Position numbers and translations under genes: made by a program. Shown in pieces: positions 24,751-33,537 of a DNA stretch of 59,933 bases (position 1 is its first letter; every line of letters starts with the position of its first letter). A model generated the notes under the pieces. It was given only the letters and a program-made list of their open reading frames with translations, had not been told where the DNA came from and did no database searches. The stretch comes from JAADCS01 sp964473735. GTDB taxonomy: Bacteria > Hydrothermota > Hydrothermia > LBFQ01. Location of the stretch: positions 1 through 59,933 of the forward strand of contig CAYYQD010000004.1 in assembly GCA_964473735.1 (NCBI GenBank), given 5' to 3'.

Positions 24751-27700
24751 TTAATCTTCGTACAGCTCCTTTCTGACACCGTAGATCTCCTTCAGTACAT
24801 CCCTCCAATCCACCTCCCCCCTCTCTATCCTGTCCATAGCCTCCTCAATCCTCCTCGTAAGGTCCTCGCTCAGGTACTCACCGTATCGGCTCATCAGAAA
24901 CCTGTAGACCCTCTCCCCCAGAGGGGTTGAGTACAGATAACCCGCTTTACTCCTGACCACGTACCCTCTCTTGAGCAGGGTCTCTACTATCTTGGCGTAG
25001 GTGGAGGGTCTCCCCAAACCCCGACGCTTCATCTCCTGAATAAGGGTTCCGTCCGTAAACGGTCTCACTCTGGGCACCTTCCTTATAAAGGGCTTACCTA
25101 TATCCGACTTTCCGCTAAAGAGTACGAACGTGGGCCATATAAGGTCAAACCCCCTCTGGGTCACCTCCAGAACCACCTTTGCCTCTAAGGTCTTTACCGT
25201 TACCTTACCCTCCAGAGCTACGACAGGCCTCATCTGGGATGCCATAAAGCGTTTGAAAATAATGTCGTACAGCTCAAGGGCCCTCTCGGGGATCTCAAGG
25301 AGACCCGCCGCCACCATTGAACGGAGGGTGTTAGCCGTAAGGGGCCGGGTGGGTCGGATGCACTCGTGAGCCCCTCCCTCCCCCCAGCTGCGCGGATAGA
25401 AGTACTCTTCACCGAAGCTCTCGCTTATGTAAGGTTTGGCTACCGAGTACTTGCCGAAGTCGGAGACCCGGGTGGAGTCCGTGCGATGGTAGGTTATCAA
25501 CCCCTTTTCAAAGAGATCCTGAAGGAGGTGCATAGTCTCACCGGCGTCCATCCTCAACCTCACGTTGGCGTCCTCTAAGACCGTGTCCGTCGTGTAAGGG
25601 GGAAGCGGTCGGTATTCGCTCTCACCCGTGGGGATTACCTTCACGTCGCTCGGGGTTATATTCTGTAGGTCGTTAAAAACCTCTCGGGCCCGTCTCCAGT
25701 CGTCGTACCGTCTCTCTAAAGTGACGTTCCCGACCCCTACACCCACCACGTAGGCCTTCCGGCGACTCTCCTTCGTGCGCTCTATTACCCAGCCCAGTAC
25801 GGGAGTTTGAACCCTCCCGGCCGATAGGTGCTCGTTCTTGAACACCTTCCAGAGTATCCGTGAGAAGGTAAAACCTACCCACCTGTCGGCTATGCGTCGG
25901 GTCATCTGGGCCTTGACCCGGTTCAGGTCCGTGTCGCGGGGGTTCTCAAGTGCCTCTTTGAAGGCCCTCGGCGTTATTTCGTGGAACTCGGCCCGCTTTA
26001 TCCGGGCGTTAAAGGGACGGACGTTTAGGAAAAGGTCGTAGGCTATCTTCTCCCCTTCGGCGTCGGGATCCGTAGCCACGAAGACCTCATCCACCTCGTA
26101 GCCTATCTCCCTTATGGCCCGAAGGACGCCCAGTTTGTCCTCTACGTTCTTCTCTCCACAGCGGCGCCGCAGGTAATCGTGGTCGGTGTGTTGCTCCCCG
26201 GTCGTCCTGCATCGTTTGATTGTGTCGTATATTCCTACGTACTTGTGATCCTCCGTCAGGACGCCGAAGAAACCTCCCTCACTTACCAGATCCAGAACGT
26301 GGCCAAGAGAGGCCAGTACAGTTAGGACCCTCTGACCGACAGGTATCTCGTAGGCTACGGCCTCTCCGACGATGCGCACCTGTGGTCTGCCGAAGAAAGA
26401 GGCTATGGTGCGGGCCTTGTTGGGCGACTCAACCACCACCAGGGTGCTCCTAAACAGGTCCCTGCTCTCCGCCCTTATGCGACCCTCCAATATCTCTCTG
26501 GCCCTACGACGATCCTCGTCAATCCTGCGCAGGACCTCACGTAGGTCTATATCTCCGAAGTTCTTGAACTCCACGTCGTGCTGCATGAAGTAGAAACGCA
26601 GGCGCTTCTGCAGGCTGCGGAAGGCCTTACCGTCCCACACCATGAGGACGCTTAAACCCAGAGTCATACCCCCGGCGACCAGTCGGGAGGTCCTCCCCGA
26701 CGCCTGCAGGTAAGTGCTGGCATCCGCCACCACCAGATATAAGTTCCCCTCCTGCTCCACCAAACCTACATCCGGAGACTGCTGAACCTTCTCAAGGAAC
26801 CCGGGATCCTTCAGAATACCTTGAAGCCAATCCCTGATCCTCTCCACCTCCGCCTTTACGCGTGCGTACCTGTCCAGATCCTCCTCCCGCATAGTCAGAT
26901 ACCGACGTAGGTAGGACATGGCCCGGCGGGCCTGCAAACGCTCCCCTTCGTCCTCCAAGAGGTCGGCTACGGCGAGCACCGTCGCGTACAGGGAGGAGGG
27001 ACGCAGACCCAACTCCAGCGGTAGCAAAAACTTGGGTACGTCCAGAAAGATGGCATATCGCACGATGTGGGGTAAGTCCAGACCGCGAACGAGGGGGTTG
27101 TTTATACGGGCCAGACCTACGGCCACATCAAAATCCTCCCCCTTCATCTTTTCGTAGATCTGCTGCGGTCTTCCGTCCAGATAGGATACGACCTTCAGGC
27201 CCCCTCTCCTGAGGTCCTCCGTCACCTTCTGAACCTCATCCCTTCCGGCGTACGATGGGAGGAATAGGAGCCCTCCTTTACCCAACCTCCTTATCAGCTC
27301 CACCATCTCCTCTCGGGCCTTCTCGTAGGATTCAACCTCGTAGTAGGTATCCAGCACGTTTCTCAGACTGGTGGTGGCCTTCTGGACGTCAAAGCCCAGA
27401 AGCTCCCTGAAGAGTCTGACACGGTTGCCCTTCGGCCTCAAAGTAGCCGACGATACCACCAGAACCGTTCCCCTCGGCCTCTCCCTGATACGTTTAAGGA
27501 TTTCGTTTTCCCTTTCGCTCCTCTCCCTCTTGAGGGCCATCTCTATCTCCCGGTCTTTAAAGCCCATAAGCCTGAACAACCTATCAACGTTCTTCCCTCT
27601 CTTGAGGAAGGAGTCTATGTCGTCCAAGAATATGAAGGCCAGATCGCCCGAGAACCCTAAGAGGCTCTCGTGATTCCTGTGGAAGAACATGTTGGTCCCG

Positions 27701-28215
27701 ATCAACACGTCCCATTCACCCGAGAGAAAAGCCTCCTTGACTCTCTTCTTGCTCTCGTAGAGCAGGATGCGCCTTTGAGTTTTGAGGACGCCTTCCATAG
27801 ACGTAAGGCGGTCGGCCGCCTGAGAGGCGAGGATGCGGGTGGGGAAGAGCAGAAGGGCTTTCCCTTTAAGGTAAAGGGCGGTTATTAGGCCGAAGGTGGT
27901 CTTCCCTACGCCCGTCGGGGCCACTATGGCAAAGGAGCGTCCCAATAGGACCCTCTTCATCCACGTTCTCTGCAGGGACCACGGGTCTCCCACGACTCTT
28001 CTGAAGGCCTCCTCGTAGCCCCTGATCTCCTTTTCCACCCGACAGTAAGCATGGAGGCCCTTCGTCTCCCTTAAATCCGAACATATCCTTAGAAGCCCGG
28101 GGGTTTTAGGGGGCTCTGGAAGGCATCTGTGGCAGGGTAGCCCCAGCGAAAGGCGGTCGTCGGATACTGGACCACCGCAGTTAGGACATCCCCGTTTGAT
28201 AAGCATCAGGGCCAT
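24751..28215 (-). CDS. rgy: Reverse gyrase
   Basis: 1154 residues, full length. N-terminal zinc finger C-x2-C-x14-C-x2-C (CPNCGG...CHRC). The SF2 helicase part has Walker A APTGVGKTT, DDID, SSAT and QASGRTSRL. A type IA topoisomerase follows: Toprim Glu in VVVESPNKA and DPDAEGE, and catalytic Tyr in GLITYHRTDS. Reverse gyrase adds positive supercoils using ATP and is tied to growth at high temperature. The second, central zinc motif normally made of two CxxC pairs is replaced by C669-x6-H-x2-H-x6-C686. TAAAAT (28223-28228) ends 7 bases before the ATG; an internal ATG lies 9 bases downstream. Confidence 0.96.
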   Translation of the reverse strand: MALMLIKRGCPNCGGPVSDDRLSLGLPCHRCLPEPPKTPGLLRICSDLRETKGLHAYCRVEKEIRGYEEAFRRVVGDPWSLQRTWMKRVLLGRSFAIVAPTGVGKTTFGLITALYLKGKALLLFPTRILASQAADRLTSMEGVLKTQRRILLYESKKRVKEAFLSGEWDVLIGTNMFFHRNHESLLGFSGDLAFIFLDDIDSFLKRGKNVDRLFRLMGFKDREIEMALKRERSERENEILKRIRERPRGTVLVVSSATLRPKGNRVRLFRELLGFDVQKATTSLRNVLDTYYEVESYEKAREEMVELIRRLGKGGLLFLPSYAGRDEVQKVTEDLRRGGLKVVSYLDGRPQQIYEKMKGEDFDVAVGLARINNPLVRGLDLPHIVRYAIFLDVPKFLLPLELGLRPSSLYATVLAVADLLEDEGERLQARRAMSYLRRYLTMREEDLDRYARVKAEVERIRDWLQGILKDPGFLEKVQQSPDVGLVEQEGNLYLVVADASTYLQASGRTSRLVAGGMTLGLSVLMVWDGKAFRSLQKRLRFYFMQHDVEFKNFGDIDLREVLRRIDEDRRRAREILEGRIRAESRDLFRSTLVVVESPNKARTIASFFGRPQVRIVGEAVAYEIPVGQRVLTVLASLGHVLDLVSEGGFFGVLTEDHKYVGIYDTIKRCRTTGEQHTDHDYLRRRCGEKNVEDKLGVLRAIREIGYEVDEVFVATDPDAEGEKIAYDLFLNVRPFNARIKRAEFHEITPRAFKEALENPRDTDLNRVKAQMTRRIADRWVGFTFSRILWKVFKNEHLSAGRVQTPVLGWVIERTKESRRKAYVVGVGVGNVTLERRYDDWRRAREVFNDLQNITPSDVKVIPTGESEYRPLPPYTTDTVLEDANVRLRMDAGETMHLLQDLFEKGLITYHRTDSTRVSDFGKYSVAKPYISESFGEEYFYPRSWGEGGAHECIRPTRPLTANTLRSMVAAGLLEIPERALELYDIIFKRFMASQMRPVVALEGKVTVKTLEAKVVLEVTQRGFDLIWPTFVLFSGKSDIGKPFIRKVPRVRPFTDGTLIQEMKRRGLGRPSTYAKIVETLLKRGYVVRSKAGYLYSTPLGERVYRFLMSRYGEYLSEDLTRRIEEAMDRIERGEVDWRDVLKEIYGVRKELYED

Positions 28216-28222
28216 GGAGAGG

Positions 28223-28228
28223 ATTTTA
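28223..28228 (-). promoter_or_regulatory. -10 box, leaderless
   Basis: TAAAAT, 7 bases before reverse gyrase. Confidence 0.6.
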
Positions 28229-28299
28229 GAGTAGAGCCTTAAGGACGGACGCGCGTCCTAACGATGCACCTTCTTTACAGGTACCACGCCCTTCTACGT

Positions 28300-28305
28300 T
28301 AGAAT
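28300..28305 (+). promoter_or_regulatory. -10 box, leaderless
   Basis: TAGAAT, 7 bases before mtnP; a TTTACA lies 20 bases upstream of the box. Confidence 0.6.
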
Positions 28306-28312
28306 CCCCCCT

Positions 28313-29173
28313 ATGCGTATAGGAATCATAGGCGGTTCAGGTTTCTACAACATAGAGGGGTACGACATCCTTGACCGGAGGCACATACTGAAGACCCCGT
28401 GGGGAGAGCCCTCCGCCGACTACGTCATCGCTGGCAAGGACGGGTTTGAGTTCGTATTCTTAGCCCGCCATGGCAAGAACCACGATATACCTCCCCATCG
28501 CATACCCTATAGGGCCAATCTGTGGGGTTTCAGGCTCCTTGAGGTGGATAGGATATTCGCCATCTCCGCCGTGGGTGCCGTAAATCCGGACCTTGAAGTG
28601 GGGGACATAGTCATACCGGATCAGCTCCTTGACCTGACCCGAACCCGCGGCCAGATCTCCTACTACGAGGGGAGATTCACGCCGGATGGGGAGTTTGAAC
28701 ATCCGGGCAGGGGCAAGGACAGGGTGTATTACGCCCTAAAGGAAAAGAAGGTGGTTCATATAGACGTAACGGAGCCCTTTGATCCGCAGGGTAGGGAGGT
28801 GGCCTTTCAGGTCCTATCCGAAGCCGGTCTGAAGGTGATACCGAAGGGTACCTACGCTGCCATGGAGGGACCGAGGCTGGAGACGGCGGCGGAGATAAGG
28901 GCTCTCCGTATCTTAGGGGCGGATCTGGTGGGTATGACGGCCGTACCCGAGGCCTTCCTCGCGAGGGAGCTGGAGATGTGCTACACCCTAATAACGGTCG
29001 TCACCAACATGGCGGCGGGCATATCCCCCACCAAGCTAACCACAGAGGAGGTACTTCAGGTCTCCTCAAGTAGAAAGCAGAGGATAATTGACCTGATATA
29101 CGAAATAGCGAAGAGGCTACCCGAAGACCTACCACCGGAGTGCGGAGAAGCCCTAAAGGGCACGATGATGTAA
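28313..29173 (+). CDS. mtnP: S-methyl-5'-thioadenosine phosphorylase
   Basis: 286 residues. GIIGGSGFYNI, FLARHGKNHDIPPHRIPYRANLW, ISAVGAVNPDLEVGD and YAAMEGPRLETAAEIR are the phosphate- and nucleoside-binding motifs of the family. It splits methylthioadenosine to adenine and methylthioribose-1-phosphate in the polyamine/methionine salvage route. SAVGAVNP favours MTA over guanosine phosphorylase. TAGAAT (28300-28305) ends 7 bases before the ATG. The gene is monocistronic, with a 38-bp intergenic element 43 bases after the stop. Confidence 0.93.
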   Translation: MRIGIIGGSGFYNIEGYDILDRRHILKTPWGEPSADYVIAGKDGFEFVFLARHGKNHDIPPHRIPYRANLWGFRLLEVDRIFAISAVGAVNPDLEVGDIVIPDQLLDLTRTRGQISYYEGRFTPDGEFEHPGRGKDRVYYALKEKKVVHIDVTEPFDPQGREVAFQVLSEAGLKVIPKGTYAAMEGPRLETAAEIRALRILGADLVGMTAVPEAFLARELEMCYTLITVVTNMAAGISPTKLTTEEVLQVSSSRKQRIIDLIYEIAKRLPEDLPPECGEALKGTMM

Positions 29174-29216
29174 CCTACGGCGGGGTTGCACGACGGACCG
29201 ATAGGGTATCCCCGGG

Positions 29217-29254
29217 GGTATCACTTTGGGTACAAAACCTGAGGAAGTGGTACT
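29217..29254 (+). repeat. 38-bp intergenic element, copy 2
   Basis: Arms GGTATCACT / AGTGGTACT, core TTGGGTACAAAACCTGAGGA, 43 bases after the mtnP stop. Confidence 0.8.
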
Positions 29255-29287
29255 GTAGGTAATACCTGTACTAAAGATGCGGAACAT

Positions 29288-29314
29288 AAAAAAACCCCGC
29301 CAGAGGGCGGGGTT
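29288..29314 (-). terminator. Intrinsic terminator of sodB
   Basis: On the minus strand: CCCCGCC, four-base loop, GGCGGGG, then a run of seven T. The only textbook terminator seen in the window. Confidence 0.85.
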
Positions 29315-29335
29315 CAACGCAGGCGTACCCTGAAC

Positions 29336-29965
29336 TTAGCCTATGGCCTCTTTGTAAAGCCTCTCCACCTCCTCCCAGTTCACCACGTTCCACCAGTTCT
29401 TGACGTAGTCCCCGCGACGGTTCTGGTACCTTAGGTAGTACGCGTGCTCCCAAACGTCCAGACCCAGTACGGGCGTACCGGTGAAGCCGGAGATGTCCTC
29501 TGGCATCAAGGGGTTATCCTGATTGGCCGTGGAGCCTATGAGGAGCTTCCCGTCCTTCACCACGAGCCATGCCCATCCGGAGCCGAACCTCCCCAAAGCG
29601 GCCTTACTGAACTCCTCCTTAAAGGCCTCAAATCTCCCGAAGGTATCCTCTATGGCCTTCAGGAGCTCCCCCTTGGGCTTGCCACCACCGTTGGGGGACA
29701 TGACCCTCCAGAAGAGGGAGTGGTTGTAGTGGCCTCCACCGTTGTTCCTTACGGCCGTCCTTATGTCCTCAGGCACCTCGTGGAGCTTGCTCAACAGGTC
29801 TTCAAGGCTCCACTCCTGAAGCTCGGGGTGCTTCTCCACAGCGGCGTTCAGCTTCTTCACGTAGCCACCGTGGTGCTTGTTGTAGTGTATCCACATGGTG
29901 GCCACGTCCACGTAAGGCTCAAGGGCGTCGTACCCGTAAGGTAGATCCGGCAGCTTGAACTTCAT
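29336..29965 (-). CDS. sodB: Iron/manganese superoxide dismutase
   Basis: 209 residues. PYGYDALEPYVD, HYNKHHGGYVKKLNAA, NGGGHYNHSLFW, GSGWAWLV and DVWEHAYYLRYQNRRGDYV give the metal ligands (two His, Asp, His) of the Fe/Mn family. It removes superoxide in the cytoplasm. Unlike most genes here, it has a real 5' leader: TATAAT at 30004-30009 and a strong Shine-Dalgarno AAGGAGGT shortly before the ATG. It ends at an intrinsic terminator (29288-29314). Together these suggest high, efficiently translated expression. Confidence 0.95.
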   Translation of the reverse strand: MKFKLPDLPYGYDALEPYVDVATMWIHYNKHHGGYVKKLNAAVEKHPELQEWSLEDLLSKLHEVPEDIRTAVRNNGGGHYNHSLFWRVMSPNGGGKPKGELLKAIEDTFGRFEAFKEEFSKAALGRFGSGWAWLVVKDGKLLIGSTANQDNPLMPEDISGFTGTPVLGLDVWEHAYYLRYQNRRGDYVKNWWNVVNWEEVERLYKEAIG

Positions 29966-30003
29966 GCTCTTACCTCCTTTTTATCCTGACCGATGAGGTA
30001 AGG

Positions 30004-30009
30004 ATTATA
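30004..30009 (-). promoter_or_regulatory. -10 box with leader and Shine-Dalgarno
   Basis: TATAAT about 38 bases before the sodB ATG; AAGGAGGT lies between. Confidence 0.7.
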
Positions 30010-30033
30010 CGGGTGAAATCGGAGACGTTGGGG

Positions 30034-30402
30034 CTACCCCCCGTAGGTGTGGGGGTCGTACGTTGTCTTAAAACGCTCCACCTCGTCCGATAGGGTCTTG
30101 AGTACGTACGTTAAGACGGCAGCATCATCTACGTACCCGATAAAGGGAAGGAAGTCCATTATAGCATCTGTCGGAACTACGAAGTACAGGAGGGCGGCCG
30201 CGAGGGTGAATAGGGTTTTGCGGCTCATCCTGTACCTCCCTTTCACGCTCTCTTTCACCATCGCCGCTATGAGGAGGACGTCCTCTACCACACCTCTGGG
30301 CCCTCCACTCCTAACCTTCCCCTCCACGGCATCCATTATCCTCATCACATCCCCCATTCCCTTTACCCGCGAGAGAGCCATCCTTAGAAGTACCCTACCC
30401 AC
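30034..30402 (-). CDS. DUF1232 (YkvA-like) membrane-associated protein
   Basis: 122 residues. The core LLYFVVPTDAIMDFLPFIGYVDDAAVL matches the DUF1232 signature (P-D-x-I-D-x-P-x-G-x-D-D), with Met in place of Pro before DF. One hydrophobic helix is present. Function is unknown in the family. GTG start with TAAAAT (30409-30414) ending 6 bases upstream in an A/T run. Confidence 0.8.
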   Translation of the reverse strand: MGRVLLRMALSRVKGMGDVMRIMDAVEGKVRSGGPRGVVEDVLLIAAMVKESVKGRYRMSRKTLFTLAAALLYFVVPTDAIMDFLPFIGYVDDAAVLTYVLKTLSDEVERFKTTYDPHTYGG

Positions 30403-30408
30403 TTTTTT

Positions 30409-30414
30409 ATTTTA
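30409..30414 (-). promoter_or_regulatory. -10 box, leaderless
   Basis: TAAAAT, 6 bases before the DUF1232 GTG. Confidence 0.6.
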
Positions 30415-30455
30415 AGGCCGTCTTCCCGGCTATGACGTCCCGTCTCCCTCGGTCG

Positions 30456-30461
30456 TATAAT
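30456..30461 (+). promoter_or_regulatory. -10 box, leaderless
   Basis: TATAAT, 8 bases before the parvulin lipoprotein ATG. Confidence 0.65.
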
Positions 30462-30469
30462 AGTCGCCT

Positions 30470-32584
30470 ATGAGAAGGACTACGGCTCTGGCGGTTTTAA
30501 TGTTGGCCGCTGGATTTACTTCGTGTGCCAAGCGCGTCCCGGAGGACGCTTACATTTCGGATCCCAACCTACAGGCGGGGCTCTTCGCGGAGCTCAGAGG
30601 GGACTACACTACGGCGGAGAAGGTGTTTAAGTCCTCTCCCGACAGGTACTGGGGAGGTCTCCTCCTCTCCGACCTCTACTTCTACCGCAAGAGGGACTAC
30701 AAGCGGGCCCTTTCGGAGGTGGAGAAGGTTGAGAAGACGGTGAATAAGAAGTCTCCCAAGGCCGAGAACGTACTCTACCGCAAAGGACTGATCCTCCAGA
30801 GTATGGGGAGGTACCGTGAGGCCGGAAAGGTATTTGAGTACGTCGCCGTTAACTTCCCCGATGGCCATTACTTTGAGGACGCCACCGAGGCCGTGGAGGA
30901 GATGTTCCGCAGGAACTTCCCGGAGACCCTCGCCGTATACGACGGTGGGTACGTCAGCTCCATGATGCTGGAGTGGGCTCTGGAGAAGATCCCTCCCTTC
31001 CAGAGGAGCCGGTTTGACAACCCCGAGGGACGTAAGAACCTCGTGGAGAGGATAGCCATAGAGCAGGTGGCCCTCAAGGAGGCCGAGGCCATGCACCTTG
31101 ACACCACGAAGGAGGTACGGGAGAAGCTGGAGGTGGAGAGAAAGTCCGCCCTCCGTCAGGCCTACTACCAGTACGGCATAAAGGCCAAGGCTAAGGCCAC
31201 GGAAAAGGAGCTGAAGGCTTACTACAACGCCCACAAAAGTGACTACAGGGAGCCCGCCCGCATAGACATCGTCAGGGTAGGGGTTAAGGACAGCGCCAAG
31301 GCCTACGAGATACTGAAGGCCGTGAAGGGTGGAGCGAAGATAGACTCCATAGCGAGGGACACCACCATAAACGTGTTTAAGCGCGAGGCCCAGAGGGGTG
31401 GGAAGCGGGTAATATACGACACCTACGAGGCGTACAAGGGACTCTTTAAAGAGGCCTTCAAGCACGACACGGGCGACGTCTTCGTATATCACGAGGACAC
31501 GCTCTGGATGGTCGTCAAACTACTTGACAAGAAGCCCGAAAGGTACAAGAGCTACGACGAGGTCAAGAACATAGTTAAGAACGCAGTTGAGGGGAAGAAG
31601 GAGAGGGAGCTATACCAGAAGGACAGGGAGAGGTTGAGGGAGTTCTACGGTGTAAAGATCTTCATAAAGGCCGAAAAGGACACCAGCAAAAAGGCGGAGA
31701 GTATGGAGCCCGAAGGTGAGGAGGGCCCGGAGGTCGGAGCCTTTGACCGGCTGGAGAAGGAGCTACCCGATACCGTGGCCGTCATTGAGAGGCTGGGGAA
31801 GGTCATAACGGACAGGGATCTAATAAACCGCATCATGAAGCTCCCAAGGAGGTACCAGAACCTCTACACCACGCCGTCCGGAGCCCGGGAGTTCCTTGAA
31901 AACGCAGTACTGCCCGAGATACTTGAGGTGGCGGACGCCGAGCTCCACAGGTACTACCTCCATTACCCGATATACTCCCGTATGAGGCAGGCTTACAAGG
32001 ACGCCATGCTCATGGCCCTCTACAAGAAGCTGGTGAAGGATAAGGTGAAGGTGAGCGACGAAGAGGTCCAGAAGTACTACGAGGACCACAAAGACAACTA
32101 CAGGGAGGAGGGAAAGGTAAAGGTCCAGAGGATCGTCGTGAAGGACCGTAAGACGGCCTACAGGCTCCTATCCCAGATCCGCCGGAAGAAGGTCAATCCC
32201 GACTCCATCGCCCGGAAGATGACGGACATAAGGTCCGAGAGGGCGATGGTGGGGTACGTGTTCGTGAGCGCCTCCTCCGAGCCCGACTTCTACAGGAGGG
32301 CCATGAGGTCCCCTATGAAGAGGTGGAGGGTCACCCGACTCAAGGACGGACGCTGGGCCGTGTACAGGGTCCTGATGAAGAAGAAGCCGAGGGTTAAACC
32401 TCTGGACGAGGTGGCGGATATGATCCATCAGGAGCTCTCCTACAACAAGGAGAAGGAGCTGTACGAGAAGGCCCTGGACTACCTTAAGAAGAAGTACCAC
32501 ATTAAGGTCTTTGAGGACAGGATAGAGGCCTCCTTCAATAAAAAAGATGAGAGGAAGGAGGGTGGAAATAAAGAGAAGAAGTGA
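30470..32584 (+). CDS. Parvulin-type peptidyl-prolyl isomerase lipoprotein
   Basis: 704 residues. Lipoprotein signal ending GFTSC (Cys19). Residues ~35-150 look like TPR helices. Two PpiC/parvulin-like regions follow (around residues 260-385 and 545-670), each beginning with ..RIDIVRVGV / KVQRIVV and containing the A..A..I...IA pattern, within SurA-like helical linkers. Likely a periplasmic chaperone for exported or outer-membrane proteins. TATAAT (30456-30461) ends 8 bases before the ATG. It overlaps thiL by one base. Confidence 0.8.
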   Translation: MRRTTALAVLMLAAGFTSCAKRVPEDAYISDPNLQAGLFAELRGDYTTAEKVFKSSPDRYWGGLLLSDLYFYRKRDYKRALSEVEKVEKTVNKKSPKAENVLYRKGLILQSMGRYREAGKVFEYVAVNFPDGHYFEDATEAVEEMFRRNFPETLAVYDGGYVSSMMLEWALEKIPPFQRSRFDNPEGRKNLVERIAIEQVALKEAEAMHLDTTKEVREKLEVERKSALRQAYYQYGIKAKAKATEKELKAYYNAHKSDYREPARIDIVRVGVKDSAKAYEILKAVKGGAKIDSIARDTTINVFKREAQRGGKRVIYDTYEAYKGLFKEAFKHDTGDVFVYHEDTLWMVVKLLDKKPERYKSYDEVKNIVKNAVEGKKERELYQKDRERLREFYGVKIFIKAEKDTSKKAESMEPEGEEGPEVGAFDRLEKELPDTVAVIERLGKVITDRDLINRIMKLPRRYQNLYTTPSGAREFLENAVLPEILEVADAELHRYYLHYPIYSRMRQAYKDAMLMALYKKLVKDKVKVSDEEVQKYYEDHKDNYREEGKVKVQRIVVKDRKTAYRLLSQIRRKKVNPDSIARKMTDIRSERAMVGYVFVSASSEPDFYRRAMRSPMKRWRVTRLKDGRWAVYRVLMKKKPRVKPLDEVADMIHQELSYNKEKELYEKALDYLKKKYHIKVFEDRIEASFNKKDERKEGGNKEKK

Positions 32585-33537
32585 TGCGTGAGGACGACCT
32601 AATAAGGCGACTGACGGAGCGTTTTGGGGCCCCCCACCCTCGTGTAAAGGTGGGGGTGGGGGACGACTGCTCCGTTATAAAACAGAACCCCGGTAAGGAC
32701 CTCCTCGTAAGCGTTGATACCTCCGTTGAAGGGGTACATTTCAACTTTGACCTGCTTAAACCCGAGGAGGTGGGGTACCGGGGGTTAGCCGGGGCCCTAT
32801 CGGACATAGCCGCTATGGGAGGAGAACCCTTAGCTTTCCTGCTCAACGTCCAGACACCGAGGGATTATCTGGAAAGGCTCACGAAGATATACGAAGGGTT
32901 TCTACCGCTTAGCGACAGGTTCTGCGTACCCCTGGTGGGGGGGAACGTGAGCCGGGGCAGGGACCTCGCCCTGACCTTCGTGGTGCTGGGGGAGGTATCC
33001 CGTAAGGGCAAGTGGTTGAGGAGTGGGGCCGACGACGGGGACGTTCTCTTCATCACGGGGGACGTGGGCAGGGTGAAGGCGTTCTTTATGGCCGCGAAGC
33101 TCTCGCCCAAGGGAAACGAGTGGTGGTACGTCAGGGCGAGGGAGAAGTTCGCCAAACCCACGCCCCGCATTGAGGAGGCCCAGAGGTTGAGGGCGGAGGG
33201 GGTTGAGGTCACGGCCGCCATTGACGTCTCCGACGGCCTATCTACGGACGCCTACCGGCTCGCTATGGCATCGGAAGTTAAGATAGTGCTGGATACGGAG
33301 GCCATACCCGTGGACGATTCCGTAAGGTACGTGGCTGAGAACCTGAACAGGGACCCCCTTGAGATAGCCTTAGGAAGCGGCGAGGAGTACGAGCTGCTAT
33401 TTACCGTACGAAAGGAGTGGGAGGACACGGTAAAGTCTATGGGTTTCATCAGGATAGGGCACGTGGAGCTGGGGCCGGAGGGTGTATACGACGAGAGGGG
33501 GAACGAGATAGTCCCTTCAGGGTGGCAGCACTTTTAG
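32584..33537 (+). CDS. thiL: Thiamine-monophosphate kinase
   Basis: 317 residues from the ATG that shares a base with the upstream stop; a GTG one codon earlier is possible. VGVGDDCSVI, SVDTSVEGVHF, ALSDIAAMGGEPL, VGGNVSRG and AIDVSDGLSTDAYRL are ThiL motifs binding Mg-ATP and thiamine phosphate. It makes thiamine diphosphate in the cytoplasm. Coupled to an unrelated chaperone gene. It ends in a four-base overlap with the convergent hutI stop. Confidence 0.93.
   Translation: MREDDLIRRLTERFGAPHPRVKVGVGDDCSVIKQNPGKDLLVSVDTSVEGVHFNFDLLKPEEVGYRGLAGALSDIAAMGGEPLAFLLNVQTPRDYLERLTKIYEGFLPLSDRFCVPLVGGNVSRGRDLALTFVVLGEVSRKGKWLRSGADDGDVLFITGDVGRVKAFFMAAKLSPKGNEWWYVRAREKFAKPTPRIEEAQRLRAEGVEVTAAIDVSDGLSTDAYRLAMASEVKIVLDTEAIPVDDSVRYVAENLNRDPLEIALGSGEEYELLFTVRKEWEDTVKSMGFIRIGHVELGPEGVYDERGNEIVPSGWQHF

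Noticed and set aside
28281..28310. GGTACCAC upstream of mtnP as another 38-bp element
   Set aside because: No matching second arm at 20 bases and no GGGTATAAA core.
30569..31492. 307-codon minus-strand frame
   Set aside because: Antisense to the parvulin lipoprotein; no domain, Leu/Val/Gly-rich shadow composition.
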